DNA of 19,239 bases from positions 1 through 19,239 of the forward strand of contig JAYYYF010000035.1 of the NCBI GenBank assembly GCA_036340635.1, read 5' to 3'. Numbering within the stretch: position 1 is the first letter of the stretch; each line of letters opens with the position of its first letter. Below are positions 7,301 through 16,006 of this stretch, one piece after another. The notes below the pieces were generated by a model that worked only from the letters and a program-made list of their open reading frames with translations, was not told the DNA's origin and did not search any database. The translations under genes and the position numbers were made by a program. Origin of the DNA: GCA-002728855 sp036340635. GTDB lineage: Bacteria > Bacteroidota > Bacteroidia > Flavobacteriales > Flavobacteriaceae.

Positions 7301-10300
7301 ATAACTTGATGGTTTTAAAGGGATTTCAATTTGGTAATAATTGTCCTTAAAATCAGATCCTAATCTAATAAAAGCAACCATACGATTATCATAATTTCCA
7401 TCTAAATCCTCTCCAGGAAGTGGAGCCTCACCAAAGATTGATTCAGCATGTATAAACATTTTTAATGATTTATATTGTCTAAAATCAAAATCAACATTTT
7501 TATAAACAGCTCTGTAGTCCATTGGCTGCAAATCACAAACTCTAAAAGATAATGATTGCTCATTTTGGCGCACAATAGTATTGTTATTATTTATTTGTTC
7601 TCTTTCAATATCTGGGGGGAGAACATAATTAATTGGTATCCTGTTTTCATTCTCTAAAATATTAACAGTACTTATATCAACAGTAGTGTTAAGATTCTTT
7701 TGTAGATTATCATTTAAAGATTTGTTGTATCTACGCCAATCCCCTCTTACCAAATCAAGGGTTCCAAATCTTAAAACAACTCTGTTTGAAAATCCTCCAA
7801 GAACAAGTCTCATAAATCTAATAGATCTTAAATCTTCAATTGAATTTATAGCCTCAAAATAATCGTTAAATTGAGTCTCCTCATAATAGCTTTTTTGCAC
7901 AGGAATCTTAAATTGAATCCATCTTGTCGTTATTTCATCTCCGTTAGGTAAAGAAACCTTAACATTTTCGCGAACATCAGTAATAAAAGGATGATTTCCA
8001 ACTCCCATTGATTTTCTTATAGGTATTCTATACTCGAAATAACTGTCAATTGTATTCATGCTTTGATCACGATTAATATCTTCTGAATCAGGTTCTGTTG
8101 TATTACCTCTCTGATCGTTTGAAAACTCAATAGGAGAATTGCCATCAGTTCCGTTATAATTTTTGTATCTATCCAATACAGATCCCTCGGCTTCACCAAA
8201 AAATTTATAATTATCGTTTGCGGGGTCTTCGAGAGGTCCATTTGTATAAATTTCTTTCTCTTGTTCATCTGACAAACCATCATATCCAACATCCTGATAA
8301 ACCCTATCTTCTGGAATTGTATTAAAAGCATATAATAATGATTGTGTAGCAGGAACTCTACCCCATGCAGTATCATGTGTAAGGTTTTCAGAATTTGCTC
8401 CTGGCAAACCATTTTCATATTGTTTCCTCCCATCCTTAAGCACATCTTCTGTTATATTACCAAGATGAAAATATAGATCCCCCAAATCATCTTTTTCACT
8501 ATCAATATTTGAAAAAGTATCAAGCAACCAAAATTCAATAAACTCGACATTAGATTGTTCAAAATTTGTTGCACTTATTGGCCTCATTATTCCTGCCCAA
8601 TTTTGGTTTTTGTCAATTTTAAAATTTTCTAAAAGTGAATTGTTGTAGGGTCCCTTCTCTTCAGGATAATACGCTAAATCTAAAGTTGTCTGAACAGTTG
8701 TAGTTCCCTGAACTAAATCTTGTTCTGGAAAAATTTCCTTAATAAAAATTCTGCGTGTTTCATTTAAAGAAATGTCATTGTTGTTAATCCCTTGTGGCCG
8801 AGATCCAGTGTAAAAAATTGGATCAATAGAATACCAAGCTAATTTGGCTCTCCCATATCCAGATGATATGTCACCGTTAGGTTTACCTGATCCTTTAAAA
8901 TTTTTATATGGAACACTTGCTAGATCCCAAGCAGAAAATCCTTTAATATCAATGTTTGTTTGAGCACCTTCAAAATCATCGATATATACATTTGATTCAC
9001 CTTGTAATTGAGTATTCCTAGGATCTCCAGAAATCAGGTTAGCAACTTCCCCTCTGAATGAAATAATTGATTTTACATCTGTTGAAATTGTTGGTATTTT
9101 ATTTACCAATCGGGTAAGGAATGGGACTTCTGTAGAAAAATTTGTGTTTAGTCCAATCATTGTATTATTAACTGGTTCAGTGCCATAATTTGCTTTTTGT
9201 GTTAAAGGATTCTCGCTTAAATTAAGTAGAGTCCCTCCTAAAACCATTTTTTCACTAACCTTGTGTGAAATATTTATCCCAGAAAATCTTTTATTCTGTT
9301 GGTTAAAAAACGAATTGTTTTCTACAGATATATTTATAGGAACATTAGAAGCCTGTAGAGCTGGATCTAAAATTTTAACTCTACCAATTTCATAATTTAC
9401 GGTATAATCTATTCCTTCAGTTAAAATTCTACCTCCAGCAGTAACTTTAACTGATCCTCTAGGAACATTAAACGCACCTATTGGAATTCCATCTCCTCCC
9501 TCAGACTTGTACCTACCTTTTAGTTGAAACTTATTTTTTTCAGAAGTTTCCATGGCTGCTGCTTTCGTAAGTGAATACATTTCATCAAAGACATAATGTT
9601 TTTGATTGGCATTATAAGACTGTCTGTTACTATAATCTTCTATTTGAGAATTCGGATCATCCAAAACTTTAAAAAGATATTCCCCAAAAGGTTCAACAGT
9701 TGGAAAAATAATTCTACCATATCTAGGGTCTATTGTAATTTCAGGAACATAATCAAAAAACCCATCCCCTTCAGGTTGGGGATCTTTATAAAAATTAAGC
9801 CTGTCAAGATTAAAAGTATTAAGCAAAATTTCATTCTCTAAATTTTCAGGCCAAATGGAATCATCTATTGGAGTAATATAATTGACTGGTGAAGGATTAG
9901 AATAAAGAATATTCAAACGAAAATTTTCTTCAGCCAATTGAAATGCACCAGTATTATATATATTTTTCATCATTAAATCCCATATCGGTTGTCTAACATC
10001 AGTGATATTACTTTTTAAAAGCTTTACTATTAAACTATTATTTTTTAATACCTGTTGATCTTCAGAGTTTGTTTCATATGAAGTTCCTGGAATACTACTG
10101 TTGGCAAATTCACCTACTTGATATATTTTGCCTCCTATGGTGTACTGAAAAGCGACTGCTAAAACCTCATCATTGCTTAATCGCTGATTAAGCGATATGT
10201 ATCCTAATTGTTCATTTAATTTGTATTCTGAAGGATTTAATTTTCTTGCACTTTCTAGGACCGCATAATCAAAACCTTCATTAACTTGGTCCTTATAATT

Positions 10301-11710
10301 TCCAAAGCCTTCTTCCAGCATTGCTACATCCCTAATATTGTCGTTTAGTATTCCCTCAGCTCCAATAGCATTAGGATCTAAGAGATTTACTTCATTACTT
10401 GGGGGACTTGAAAAATTGGATGTCACAATAAAATTTGGGATCCTTTGATTCATTGTTATTCTTTCTGGATTGGCTTCCCCCAAATCTTGAAATCCAACTA
10501 TATTCCTTATGTTTTGTGTTTGGGAACCTCTATTTGTTATCCATACTTCAACTCTAGTTATCTTAACTGGAGAATTTATGTAAGGATATGTCTTTAAGAA
10601 CTTTTCATAATTATCTCTAAAATAATGAGCGAGAAAATAATGTCTGTCTTCTTCATAATCTAATGCGAAAAAATTAAATTCCTGTAGTGTACCTCCTCCT
10701 TGAGCGATAATATTTTGTGATTGAGATCTCTGTTCAGAAAACACTCCGGTTAATGTTGTTTTGCCAAATTTTAAATCTGCTCTTACACCGAATAAACTTT
10801 GGGCTCCTTGTATTAAATTACTGTTTAAAGGCATGCTTATATTACCAATATTTATGTTTTGAATGATCGCGTCTTCTGTGACTTTCCCATTTAAATAATC
10901 AGTTACATCGTTCCCAATATCTGATAAAGCATTATCTGATGATCGAAGATTTTTTATTTTTTCTTTTGCTTCTTCTAAAGTGCTATTAAAATCTCCTATT
11001 TTTTGACTTGCTTTTTGGATTGTAGTATTCAATCTTGAATTATCTGGAATAATTTTATTTAAATCTTCTAATCTAGGGGGATTAAATTCTACCTTAACCA
11101 AATTCTGAAAATCAAAGGTAGATTCTGTATCATAATTTGCAGTTATTTGAAGACGTTCTCCAATATTACCTAATAAACTTAAGCTAATCCTTTGATCAAA
11201 ATCAAATCCAAAACTACTCCGATTTCTTGGAGAAGCAGCAGGATTATCATTTTTCTGATAGCGAACACCCAAATCTATACCGACTGAACCCTTAGGCACG
11301 ATATCTATTTTACTACTCCCAAATATTGATTGAAAAAACTTGCTGTTAACATACAATTCAGGCAATAAATTTTTTCGTAATTCTTCGATGTTTTCTGAAT
11401 TGCCAGTAATCGCAGAAACTTTTTCTTTAAAATATCTTTTTATTTGTTCTGATAAAATAAAAGATTCGAACTCTTCTGGTGTTAGAACCAGTGGTACATT
11501 AATCGGATAATCGTCTATTGTCTCAGTAAAAATGTACAAATCTGATTCAGCATCATAGATGTACTTTGAAACAATACTTGAAGGCTTAGAAAATTTTGAT
11601 TTTGAAAGGTCATAGGTTGACTCATTCTTTTGCCCAAATAGCAGATAATTCCCAAAAAGGAAGAGCAGAAATAAAGTTAAAAAACAACTATTCTTTTTTC
11701 TAACAATCAA
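4382..11710 (-). CDS. sprA: Type IX secretion system outer-membrane translocon SprA
   Basis: A 2442-residue protein that forms the secretion pore of the T9SS, through which proteins with T9SS C-terminal signals (gliding adhesins, hydrolases) cross the outer membrane. Known SprA is a single giant barrel of 36 strands, and the size here is close to the roughly 2400 residues of known flavobacterial SprA. The N-terminus is a signal peptide: basic residues, then a leucine/phenylalanine core ending near LLFGQ (about residue 27). The first few hundred residues contain the SprA_N-type stretch with SKIDIVPKGSVGIDLGV and LLGNIGERLQITANYDTEST. The protein ends in ISTAFPQTSIRSGITIRYNF, typical of an outer-membrane barrel terminus. 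The start appears to be TTG at 11710-11708: an in-frame stop (the ruvA TAA) lies three codons upstream, and no ATG precedes the signal peptide. The 6-bp gap to ruvA suggests translational coupling. Confidence 0.96.
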   Translation of the reverse strand: MIVRKKNSCFLTLFLLFLFGNYLLFGQKNESTYDLSKSKFSKPSSIVSKYIYDAESDLYIFTETIDDYPINVPLVLTPEEFESFILSEQIKRYFKEKVSAITGNSENIEELRKNLLPELYVNSKFFQSIFGSSKIDIVPKGSVGIDLGVRYQKNDNPAASPRNRSSFGFDFDQRISLSLLGNIGERLQITANYDTESTFDFQNLVKVEFNPPRLEDLNKIIPDNSRLNTTIQKASQKIGDFNSTLEEAKEKIKNLRSSDNALSDIGNDVTDYLNGKVTEDAIIQNINIGNISMPLNSNLIQGAQSLFGVRADLKFGKTTLTGVFSEQRSQSQNIIAQGGGTLQEFNFFALDYEEDRHYFLAHYFRDNYEKFLKTYPYINSPVKITRVEVWITNRGSQTQNIRNIVGFQDLGEANPERITMNQRIPNFIVTSNFSSPPSNEVNLLDPNAIGAEGILNDNIRDVAMLEEGFGNYKDQVNEGFDYAVLESARKLNPSEYKLNEQLGYISLNQRLSNDEVLAVAFQYTIGGKIYQVGEFANSSIPGTSYETNSEDQQVLKNNSLIVKLLKSNITDVRQPIWDLMMKNIYNTGAFQLAEENFRLNILYSNPSPVNYITPIDDSIWPENLENEILLNTFNLDRLNFYKDPQPEGDGFFDYVPEITIDPRYGRIIFPTVEPFGEYLFKVLDDPNSQIEDYSNRQSYNANQKHYVFDEMYSLTKAAAMETSEKNKFQLKGRYKSEGGDGIPIGAFNVPRGSVKVTAGGRILTEGIDYTVNYEIGRVKILDPALQASNVPINISVENNSFFNQQNKRFSGINISHKVSEKMVLGGTLLNLSENPLTQKANYGTEPVNNTMIGLNTNFSTEVPFLTRLVNKIPTISTDVKSIISFRGEVANLISGDPRNTQLQGESNVYIDDFEGAQTNIDIKGFSAWDLASVPYKNFKGSGKPNGDISSGYGRAKLAWYSIDPIFYTGSRPQGINNNDISLNETRRIFIKEIFPEQDLVQGTTTVQTTLDLAYYPEEKGPYNNSLLENFKIDKNQNWAGIMRPISATNFEQSNVEFIEFWLLDTFSNIDSEKDDLGDLYFHLGNITEDVLKDGRKQYENGLPGANSENLTHDTAWGRVPATQSLLYAFNTIPEDRVYQDVGYDGLSDEQEKEIYTNGPLEDPANDNYKFFGEAEGSVLDRYKNYNGTDGNSPIEFSNDQRGNTTEPDSEDINRDQSMNTIDSYFEYRIPIRKSMGVGNHPFITDVRENVKVSLPNGDEITTRWIQFKIPVQKSYYEETQFNDYFEAINSIEDLRSIRFMRLVLGGFSNRVVLRFGTLDLVRGDWRRYNKSLNDNLQKNLNTTVDISTVNILENENRIPINYVLPPDIEREQINNNNTIVRQNEQSLSFRVCDLQPMDYRAVYKNVDFDFRQYKSLKMFIHAESIFGEAPLPGEDLDGNYDNRMVAFIRLGSDFKDNYYQIEIPLKPSSYVEDTGNRLSAEEVWHPESNSIDVPISLLSKLKAISINKGFLTEASYFDEQMNFIEEFTPISSLSGSKKYKFSVKGNPSLGSIKTLMIGLKNPSIDIGNDLCGEVWFNELRIAGIERKDGWAAISTLDANIADFASISATGRFSTIGFGSIDQSPNQSNREDMKQYDIVSEINLGKIFPDNWGIKVPLSVNLGEEFLTPEYDPFYQDILLKDRMDSSERSSQRDSIKDQAVFYTKRKSINLIGVRKSSTGKSKQRFYSPENFDFSYSYNELKHNDYEIEYQKDLNLQMGANYGYRFKPLEIYLFKGTKLFDKRKDLEWLNEINFNLFPDLIAVTSKISRDFKSQRFRQIYMEGIDTSNQIALPDLQLRNYLFDWSYNLNHNLTRSLRFTFQASNNNIVKNFLKDQNGEGFQTVDKTLGIWDGIWNTGQTNRHFQSATFNYKLPFNYIPFLSFIDASYSYIGDFSWQRGSDALANVENDKGELLGRVNTIQNANTKVLSGSISFNKLYQIIGLSKDKNATKGIGGVKKVTTSIIDILSLIKRIQINYSENNGKVLPGYLQGVGFAGTMDPSLGFTMGSQADVRYESARRGWLTKFPDFNQAFEQIHNKKFRLIAQVNPLKDLVIDLNLESNYSENLSENFRVENQKYLPLNSNRYGNFGVSTIMLGTTFKDSEGTKNSNFETFRKNLFLFAERFSNQNILFQDKFDEEGFPFGYGKNHQEVLVNSFLSAYTGSNVNNVDLDPMKKMALPNWNVKYSGFSKIKAINKIFRRFSITHGYRASYTITNYQSNLEYNAYNPFLRDRQGNFLTSKLFSNINLVEQFNPLVKLDLELKNSFKILGEIKKDRALSLSLDNNLITESNGNEYIIGLGYRLKDLRIRTNIGGRRIVLKGDLNLKGDFSLRENITVLRNLEYDSNQVTAGQKIMSIKITADYSLSRNLTSLFFYDHNFSKFAISTAFPQTSIRSGITIRYNFGN

Positions 11711-11716
11711 AGATAT

Positions 11717-12298
11717 TTATAGTTTATTCAAAGCAGCCTTAATAAGTTCCTCTATCGAACTATCTGGATTACTCTGAATTAGGTTATCAATAACATTCTC
11801 AGAGGATCTTCTTGAATAGCCAAGTACCTCTAATGCTGATAACGCTTCATCTTTAATTGTATTGCTTTGTAAACTAGGAATTTCATCAATTCCATGAAGT
11901 GATTTCACTTTGTCTTTTAATTCGATAATAACTCTTTGTGCAGTTTTTAATCCAATTCCTTTAATGCCTTTTATTTTTGGAAGATCTTCAGTAAGTATAG
12001 CTCTCTGAATTTCGTTTGGTTTTAATGAAGATAACATCGTTCTTGCAATACTAGTTCCTATTCCTGATACAGAAATAAGTAGTCGAAAAACTGACCTTTC
12101 CAAAACAGTATGAAATCCAAAAAGTACATGTGCATCCTCTTTAACCTGTAGGTGAGTGTAAAGTTTTATACTTTCCCCATCTGGAATTTGCGAAAAAGTG
12201 TTTAATGAAATGTTAACATCATATCCTATCCCATTACAATCAATGACTAAGTTTGTTGGGGACTTTTCAACTAATCTTCCTTTAATTTGAGTTATCAT
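11717..12298 (-). CDS. ruvA: Holliday junction branch migration complex subunit RuvA
   Basis: A 193-residue DNA-binding subunit that grips four-way junctions as a tetramer and loads the RuvB motor for branch migration in recombinational repair. The three family domains are visible: an N-terminal OB-fold (1-64, beginning MITQIKGRLVEKSP), two helix-hairpin-helix motifs (SVSGIGTSIARTML, 76-89; IKGIKGIGLKTAQRVIIEL, 109-127) and a small C-terminal RuvB-binding domain (about 148-193, EALSALEVLGYS). The length is normal. The ATG at 12298-12296 overlaps the TGA of maeB (ATGA, 4-bp overlap), and the stop lies 6 bp before the sprA start, so all three are likely translated from one message. ruvB and ruvC are not nearby. 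Confidence 0.97.
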   Translation of the reverse strand: MITQIKGRLVEKSPTNLVIDCNGIGYDVNISLNTFSQIPDGESIKLYTHLQVKEDAHVLFGFHTVLERSVFRLLISVSGIGTSIARTMLSSLKPNEIQRAILTEDLPKIKGIKGIGLKTAQRVIIELKDKVKSLHGIDEIPSLQSNTIKDEALSALEVLGYSRRSSENVIDNLIQSNPDSSIEELIKAALNKL

Positions 12299-14571
12299 TT
12301 ATTTTGTTTTTTCCTTTGGGAATCTATCACAGCAATGGCTGCCATATTTACAATTTCCTCAACAGATGCACCCAACTGAAGAATATGTACTGGTTGATCA
12401 AGTCCCATTAAAATAGGTCCTATTGAAAGAGCTTTGTTAAGTTCTTTAATTATTTTATATGCAATATTAGCAGAATCAAGATTTGGAAAAATTAAAGTAT
12501 TAACTCTATTTTTATTAAGACTTGAAAAAGGAAACCTGTCTTTGAGCATTTCATTATTAAGCGCGAAATCTGATTGAATAGGTCCATCTGCTATAATTGA
12601 AGGAAAATATCTTTTTATATAAGTAACCGCTTCTGAAACTTTTTTAGCTTGGGGAAGTGGAGAAGAACCAAAATTGTTAAATGAAAGAAGAGCTAAAACC
12701 GGTTTGATTGCAAACATTTCAACTGTTTTGGCAGTCATTTGTGCAATCTTTGCTAACTCTTTTGCTGAAGGATCTACATTTATTGAAGTGTCAGCTAAAA
12801 ATATTGGCCCCCTGGAGGTTATCATAAGATTTGTAGCTGCTACACGGTCCACTCCTTTTGCTTTACCCATCACTTCCATGATTGGTTTAAAAACGGAAGG
12901 GTATTTTCTAGAATAACCTGACAGCATAGTATCCGCATCTCCTTTTTTTACCATCATTGAAGCATAGTAGTTCCTTTGCTTCATTAGATTTTCAGCATCA
13001 TAGAGTGTTATACCTTTTCTTTTCTGTTCTTTCCAAAAACGTTTCGCATATTTTTTGCGAATTTCGTCCTGCTCAGATGATTTAGGGTCAAAAATCTTAA
13101 TATCTTCGTTGAAATCAATTGAATCCATTAATTCTCTAATTTTTTCCTTATCTCCAAGAAGTATCGGCTTTCCCATTTTTTCTTCCTTGACAATTTGAGC
13201 AGCTTTAAGAACGTCTAATTGGTCGGCTTCAGCAAAGACAATTCTTTTAGGTGATGATTTTGCCCTTAGATGAATCATTCGAACTATTTTCTGACTATTG
13301 CCTAATCTCTCTTCCAACTCCATTTCATAACGATCCCAATCTTTTATAGGAGAAGTTGCCACACCAGATTTCATTGCAGCTCTTGCAACGGCAATAGGAA
13401 CTTTCTTTATTAATCTAGGATCAAAAGGTTTAGGAATTATATAATCTCTTCCAAAATTAAGTTTTGTTTCCTCGTAAGCAACATTTACTTGCTCAGGAAC
13501 AGGCTCTTTTGCAAGCTCTGACAAAGCCAAGACTGCTGCCTTTTTCATTGATTCATTAATTTTAGTTGCCCTAACATCAAGTGCTCCCCTAAAAATAAAT
13601 GGAAAACCTAAAACATTATTTACTTGATTTGGCAAGTCTGATCTCCCAGTTGCCATTATAACATCATCACGGGTTCTACAAGCGAGATCATAATTAATTT
13701 CCGGATCAGGATTTGCCATTGCAAAGACAATTGGGTTTTTGGACATAGTAAGCAACATCTTTTCAGTTAAAATATTCCCCTGAGAAAGACCAATAAAAAC
13801 ATCTGAATTGACCATTGCCTCTTCCAAAGTATTAATCTTTCTAGATGTACAAAATTCCTTCTTTTCTTCACTTAAATCTTTCCTTTTTTTGTTGATTACA
13901 CCCTTACTATCAATCATAACAATATTCTTTTCATTTACTCCAAAAGACTTATATAATTTTGTACATGATATTGCTGCAGCTCCAGCTCCAGAAATTACAA
14001 CCTTTACTTTATCAATTTTTTTATCGGTCAATTCAAGTGCATTCAAAAGTGCAGCACATGAAATAATCGCAGTTCCATGCTGATCATCATGCATAACAGG
14101 GATGGATAATTCCTCCTTAAGTTTTTGTTCTATATAAAAAGCTTCAGGTGCTTTAATATCTTCAAGATTAATTCCTCCAAAAGTTGGTGAAATCGCCTTA
14201 ACAGCCTTTATAAATTCTTCTGGTTCTGAAGCCTCGATTTCAATGTCAAAAACATCTATGTCAGCAAAAATTTTGAAAAGTAAAGCTTTTCCTTCCATTA
14301 CTGGTTTAGATGCTTCTGGACCAATATTGCCAAGACCCAAAACGGCAGTTCCATTAGAAATTACAGCAACCAAATTTCCTTTGTTAGTATACTTGTATAC
14401 ATTTTCAATTTTATCTTGAATCTCTTGACATGGAATAGCAACGCCCGGCGAATAAGCTAAAGAGAGGTCTCTTTGAGTTCTATATGTTTTCGTTGGAACT
14501 ACTTCAGTTTTACCTGCTTTTGGCTTTGCATGGTAAATTAATGCTGCCCTTCTATATTGATCTTTTTTCAT
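12295..14571 (-). CDS. maeB: NADP-dependent malic enzyme with C-terminal phosphotransacetylase-like domain
   Basis: A 758-residue MaeB-type enzyme that decarboxylates malate to pyruvate with production of NADPH. Residues 1 to about 425 are the malic enzyme: YSPGVAIP (40-47), the catalytic-lysine region MEGKALLFK (92-100, K95), metal-binding E137/D138 and D162 in HDDQHGTA, and the dinucleotide-binding GAGAAA (195-200). From about 430 to the end is a phosphate acetyl/butyryltransferase-type domain, which in characterised MaeB proteins is regulatory (acetyl-CoA sensing) rather than catalytic. The length fits these fusions. The start ATG at 14571 is preceded almost directly by AGGTGAT, which resembles a Shine-Dalgarno sequence but is very close to the start. 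A weak -7-like TACTTTTA lies at 14592-14585. The gene overlaps ruvA by 4 bp, so it probably heads the maeB-ruvA-sprA message. Confidence 0.96.
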   Translation of the reverse strand: MKKDQYRRAALIYHAKPKAGKTEVVPTKTYRTQRDLSLAYSPGVAIPCQEIQDKIENVYKYTNKGNLVAVISNGTAVLGLGNIGPEASKPVMEGKALLFKIFADIDVFDIEIEASEPEEFIKAVKAISPTFGGINLEDIKAPEAFYIEQKLKEELSIPVMHDDQHGTAIISCAALLNALELTDKKIDKVKVVISGAGAAAISCTKLYKSFGVNEKNIVMIDSKGVINKKRKDLSEEKKEFCTSRKINTLEEAMVNSDVFIGLSQGNILTEKMLLTMSKNPIVFAMANPDPEINYDLACRTRDDVIMATGRSDLPNQVNNVLGFPFIFRGALDVRATKINESMKKAAVLALSELAKEPVPEQVNVAYEETKLNFGRDYIIPKPFDPRLIKKVPIAVARAAMKSGVATSPIKDWDRYEMELEERLGNSQKIVRMIHLRAKSSPKRIVFAEADQLDVLKAAQIVKEEKMGKPILLGDKEKIRELMDSIDFNEDIKIFDPKSSEQDEIRKKYAKRFWKEQKRKGITLYDAENLMKQRNYYASMMVKKGDADTMLSGYSRKYPSVFKPIMEVMGKAKGVDRVAATNLMITSRGPIFLADTSINVDPSAKELAKIAQMTAKTVEMFAIKPVLALLSFNNFGSSPLPQAKKVSEAVTYIKRYFPSIIADGPIQSDFALNNEMLKDRFPFSSLNKNRVNTLIFPNLDSANIAYKIIKELNKALSIGPILMGLDQPVHILQLGASVEEIVNMAAIAVIDSQRKKQNK

Positions 14572-14630
14572 ATCACCTAATATGTAAAAGTATAAAATCC
14601 TTATAGTTTAACACCTTATTTGAATATATA

Positions 14631-16001
14631 TTATGAAACTTCTTTTGGTTGAGATACAAATAAAGAAAAGACCCCGCCTATGACAAGAAAAACTCCTGCC
14701 AAGCGAATAACATTTATAGGATTTGAACCTAATAAATCATAAACCAAGTATTGCATTGAAAATATTTGAATTATCATCGGAATAACTATAAACATATTAA
14801 ATATACCCATATAAATTCCCATTTTGTTTCCTGGAATTGAACTTGCTAACATTTGATATGGCATTGCCATCATACTTGCCCAAGTAATACCAAGCAAAAA
14901 AGAAAACAAATAAATTTGAGTAACCTCTATACTTCCTAATCCGAAAGGATTTGGTAAAGAAAAAATTACAGAGGTATCATTTAGAAAAGGCATTAGTAAA
15001 AGACCTAACCCTCCAAGAGATAAACTAAAAAAATGAAGATTTTTTGCCCCTATTTTTCTTGCAATCGGAACCAGTGCAAATGCTATTGTAAAACAAATTA
15101 TGTTATATGTGCCATTTAAATTTCCTGTTAGTAATTGAGCTTTATTAAAAAACAAAGTACTCTGATCAACTGTGTCATAAAGTGACAGTGACAAAGCAGA
15201 GGTTAGGTATTGCCAATAACAAAACATAGCATACCATGGAAAAAACATAACAGGAATTAGTTGCTTCATTGTTCTAGGCATTTCATTAAAGGCGTTCAAA
15301 ATATCTTTTGAAATTCTAAAGATGATACTCCCCTTCATTTTTTCTTCTTTTATTCTTTCAAGTTCTTCTTTTGTTGGAGGATATTCAGAAGTGGTCAAAA
15401 CAGTAACTAAAATTGTTAGAATAGAAGCTATGGCACCTATTGCAAAAGCCCAAAAAGTATAAACAGGAATACCATTTTCCATTTTATCAGCAAGTGCTAG
15501 AATCCCAAAAGAAACTAAAATTGCAGGAGTGAAATTTGCAAGAGTTGTACCTAATCCTGTAAAAAAGCTTTGCATTAAAAACCCAAAAGAGTATTGTTTT
15601 TCAGGAAGTTTATCTGAAACAAATGCTCGATATGGTTCCAAAGCAATATTGTTTGCTGCATCAAGAATCCATAATAAACTTGCTGCCATCCAAATACTAC
15701 TTGAGTATGGCATGGCAACTAATGCTAAACTTGCAACAATTGCTCCTATCAAAAAAAATGGCTTTCTCCTCCCAAATTTAACTGACCATGTACCATCACT
15801 AATTGCTCCGACTATTGGCTGAACTATTAATCCAGTAACTGGACCTGCTAGCCATAAAAGAGGTAATTCAGATTCTTCAGCTCCCAGATATTTATATATT
15901 GCACTCATATTGCTTTGCTGCAATCCAAAGCTAAACTGAACCCCGAAAAACCCGAAATTCATCGTTAAAATTTGCCAAAAAGAAAGTTGTTTTTTGTGCA
16001 T
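14631..16001 (-). CDS. MFS sugar transporter, SLC45/GPH-like
   Basis: A 456-residue inner-membrane permease with about twelve hydrophobic segments. The loop between helices 2 and 3 carries GAISDGTWSVKFGRRKPFFL (65-84), the modified MFS motif A with GRRKP seen in sucrose/maltose-type symporters of the SLC45/GPH kind. The N-terminal FGFFGVQFSFGLQQSNMSAI (17-36) is also typical of flavobacterial members that sit in carbohydrate utilisation loci. I infer proton-coupled uptake of a small sugar or glycoside released in the periplasm; the substrate cannot be read from the sequence. The ATG at 16001 is 5 bp after the stop of the haloperoxidase-like gene, so the two are cotranscribed. The 59 bp between its stop and maeB show no clear hairpin terminator. 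Confidence 0.85.
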   Translation of the reverse strand: MHKKQLSFWQILTMNFGFFGVQFSFGLQQSNMSAIYKYLGAEESELPLLWLAGPVTGLIVQPIVGAISDGTWSVKFGRRKPFFLIGAIVASLALVAMPYSSSIWMAASLLWILDAANNIALEPYRAFVSDKLPEKQYSFGFLMQSFFTGLGTTLANFTPAILVSFGILALADKMENGIPVYTFWAFAIGAIASILTILVTVLTTSEYPPTKEELERIKEEKMKGSIIFRISKDILNAFNEMPRTMKQLIPVMFFPWYAMFCYWQYLTSALSLSLYDTVDQSTLFFNKAQLLTGNLNGTYNIICFTIAFALVPIARKIGAKNLHFFSLSLGGLGLLLMPFLNDTSVIFSLPNPFGLGSIEVTQIYLFSFLLGITWASMMAMPYQMLASSIPGNKMGIYMGIFNMFIVIPMIIQIFSMQYLVYDLLGSNPINVIRLAGVFLVIGGVFSLFVSQPKEVS

Positions 16002-16006
16002 TTAAT

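Noticed and set aside
6912..7304. 130-codon open frame on the plus strand opposite sprA
   Set aside because: It is an antisense shadow of sprA with no start context and no family resemblance.
8056..8445. 129-codon open frame on the minus strand within sprA
   Set aside because: It lies wholly inside sprA in another frame, has no recognisable domain, and the sprA frame is continuous and matches the family.
13035..13047. Operator-like AAAAACGTTTCG
   Set aside because: It is an imperfect palindrome inside maeB coding sequence and not near a promoter; it is best explained as chance.
13808..14083. Antisense open frame opposite maeB with hydrophobic stretches
   Set aside because: Its hydrophobicity comes from the complement of charged malic-enzyme codons, and the sense strand is a full-length known enzyme.
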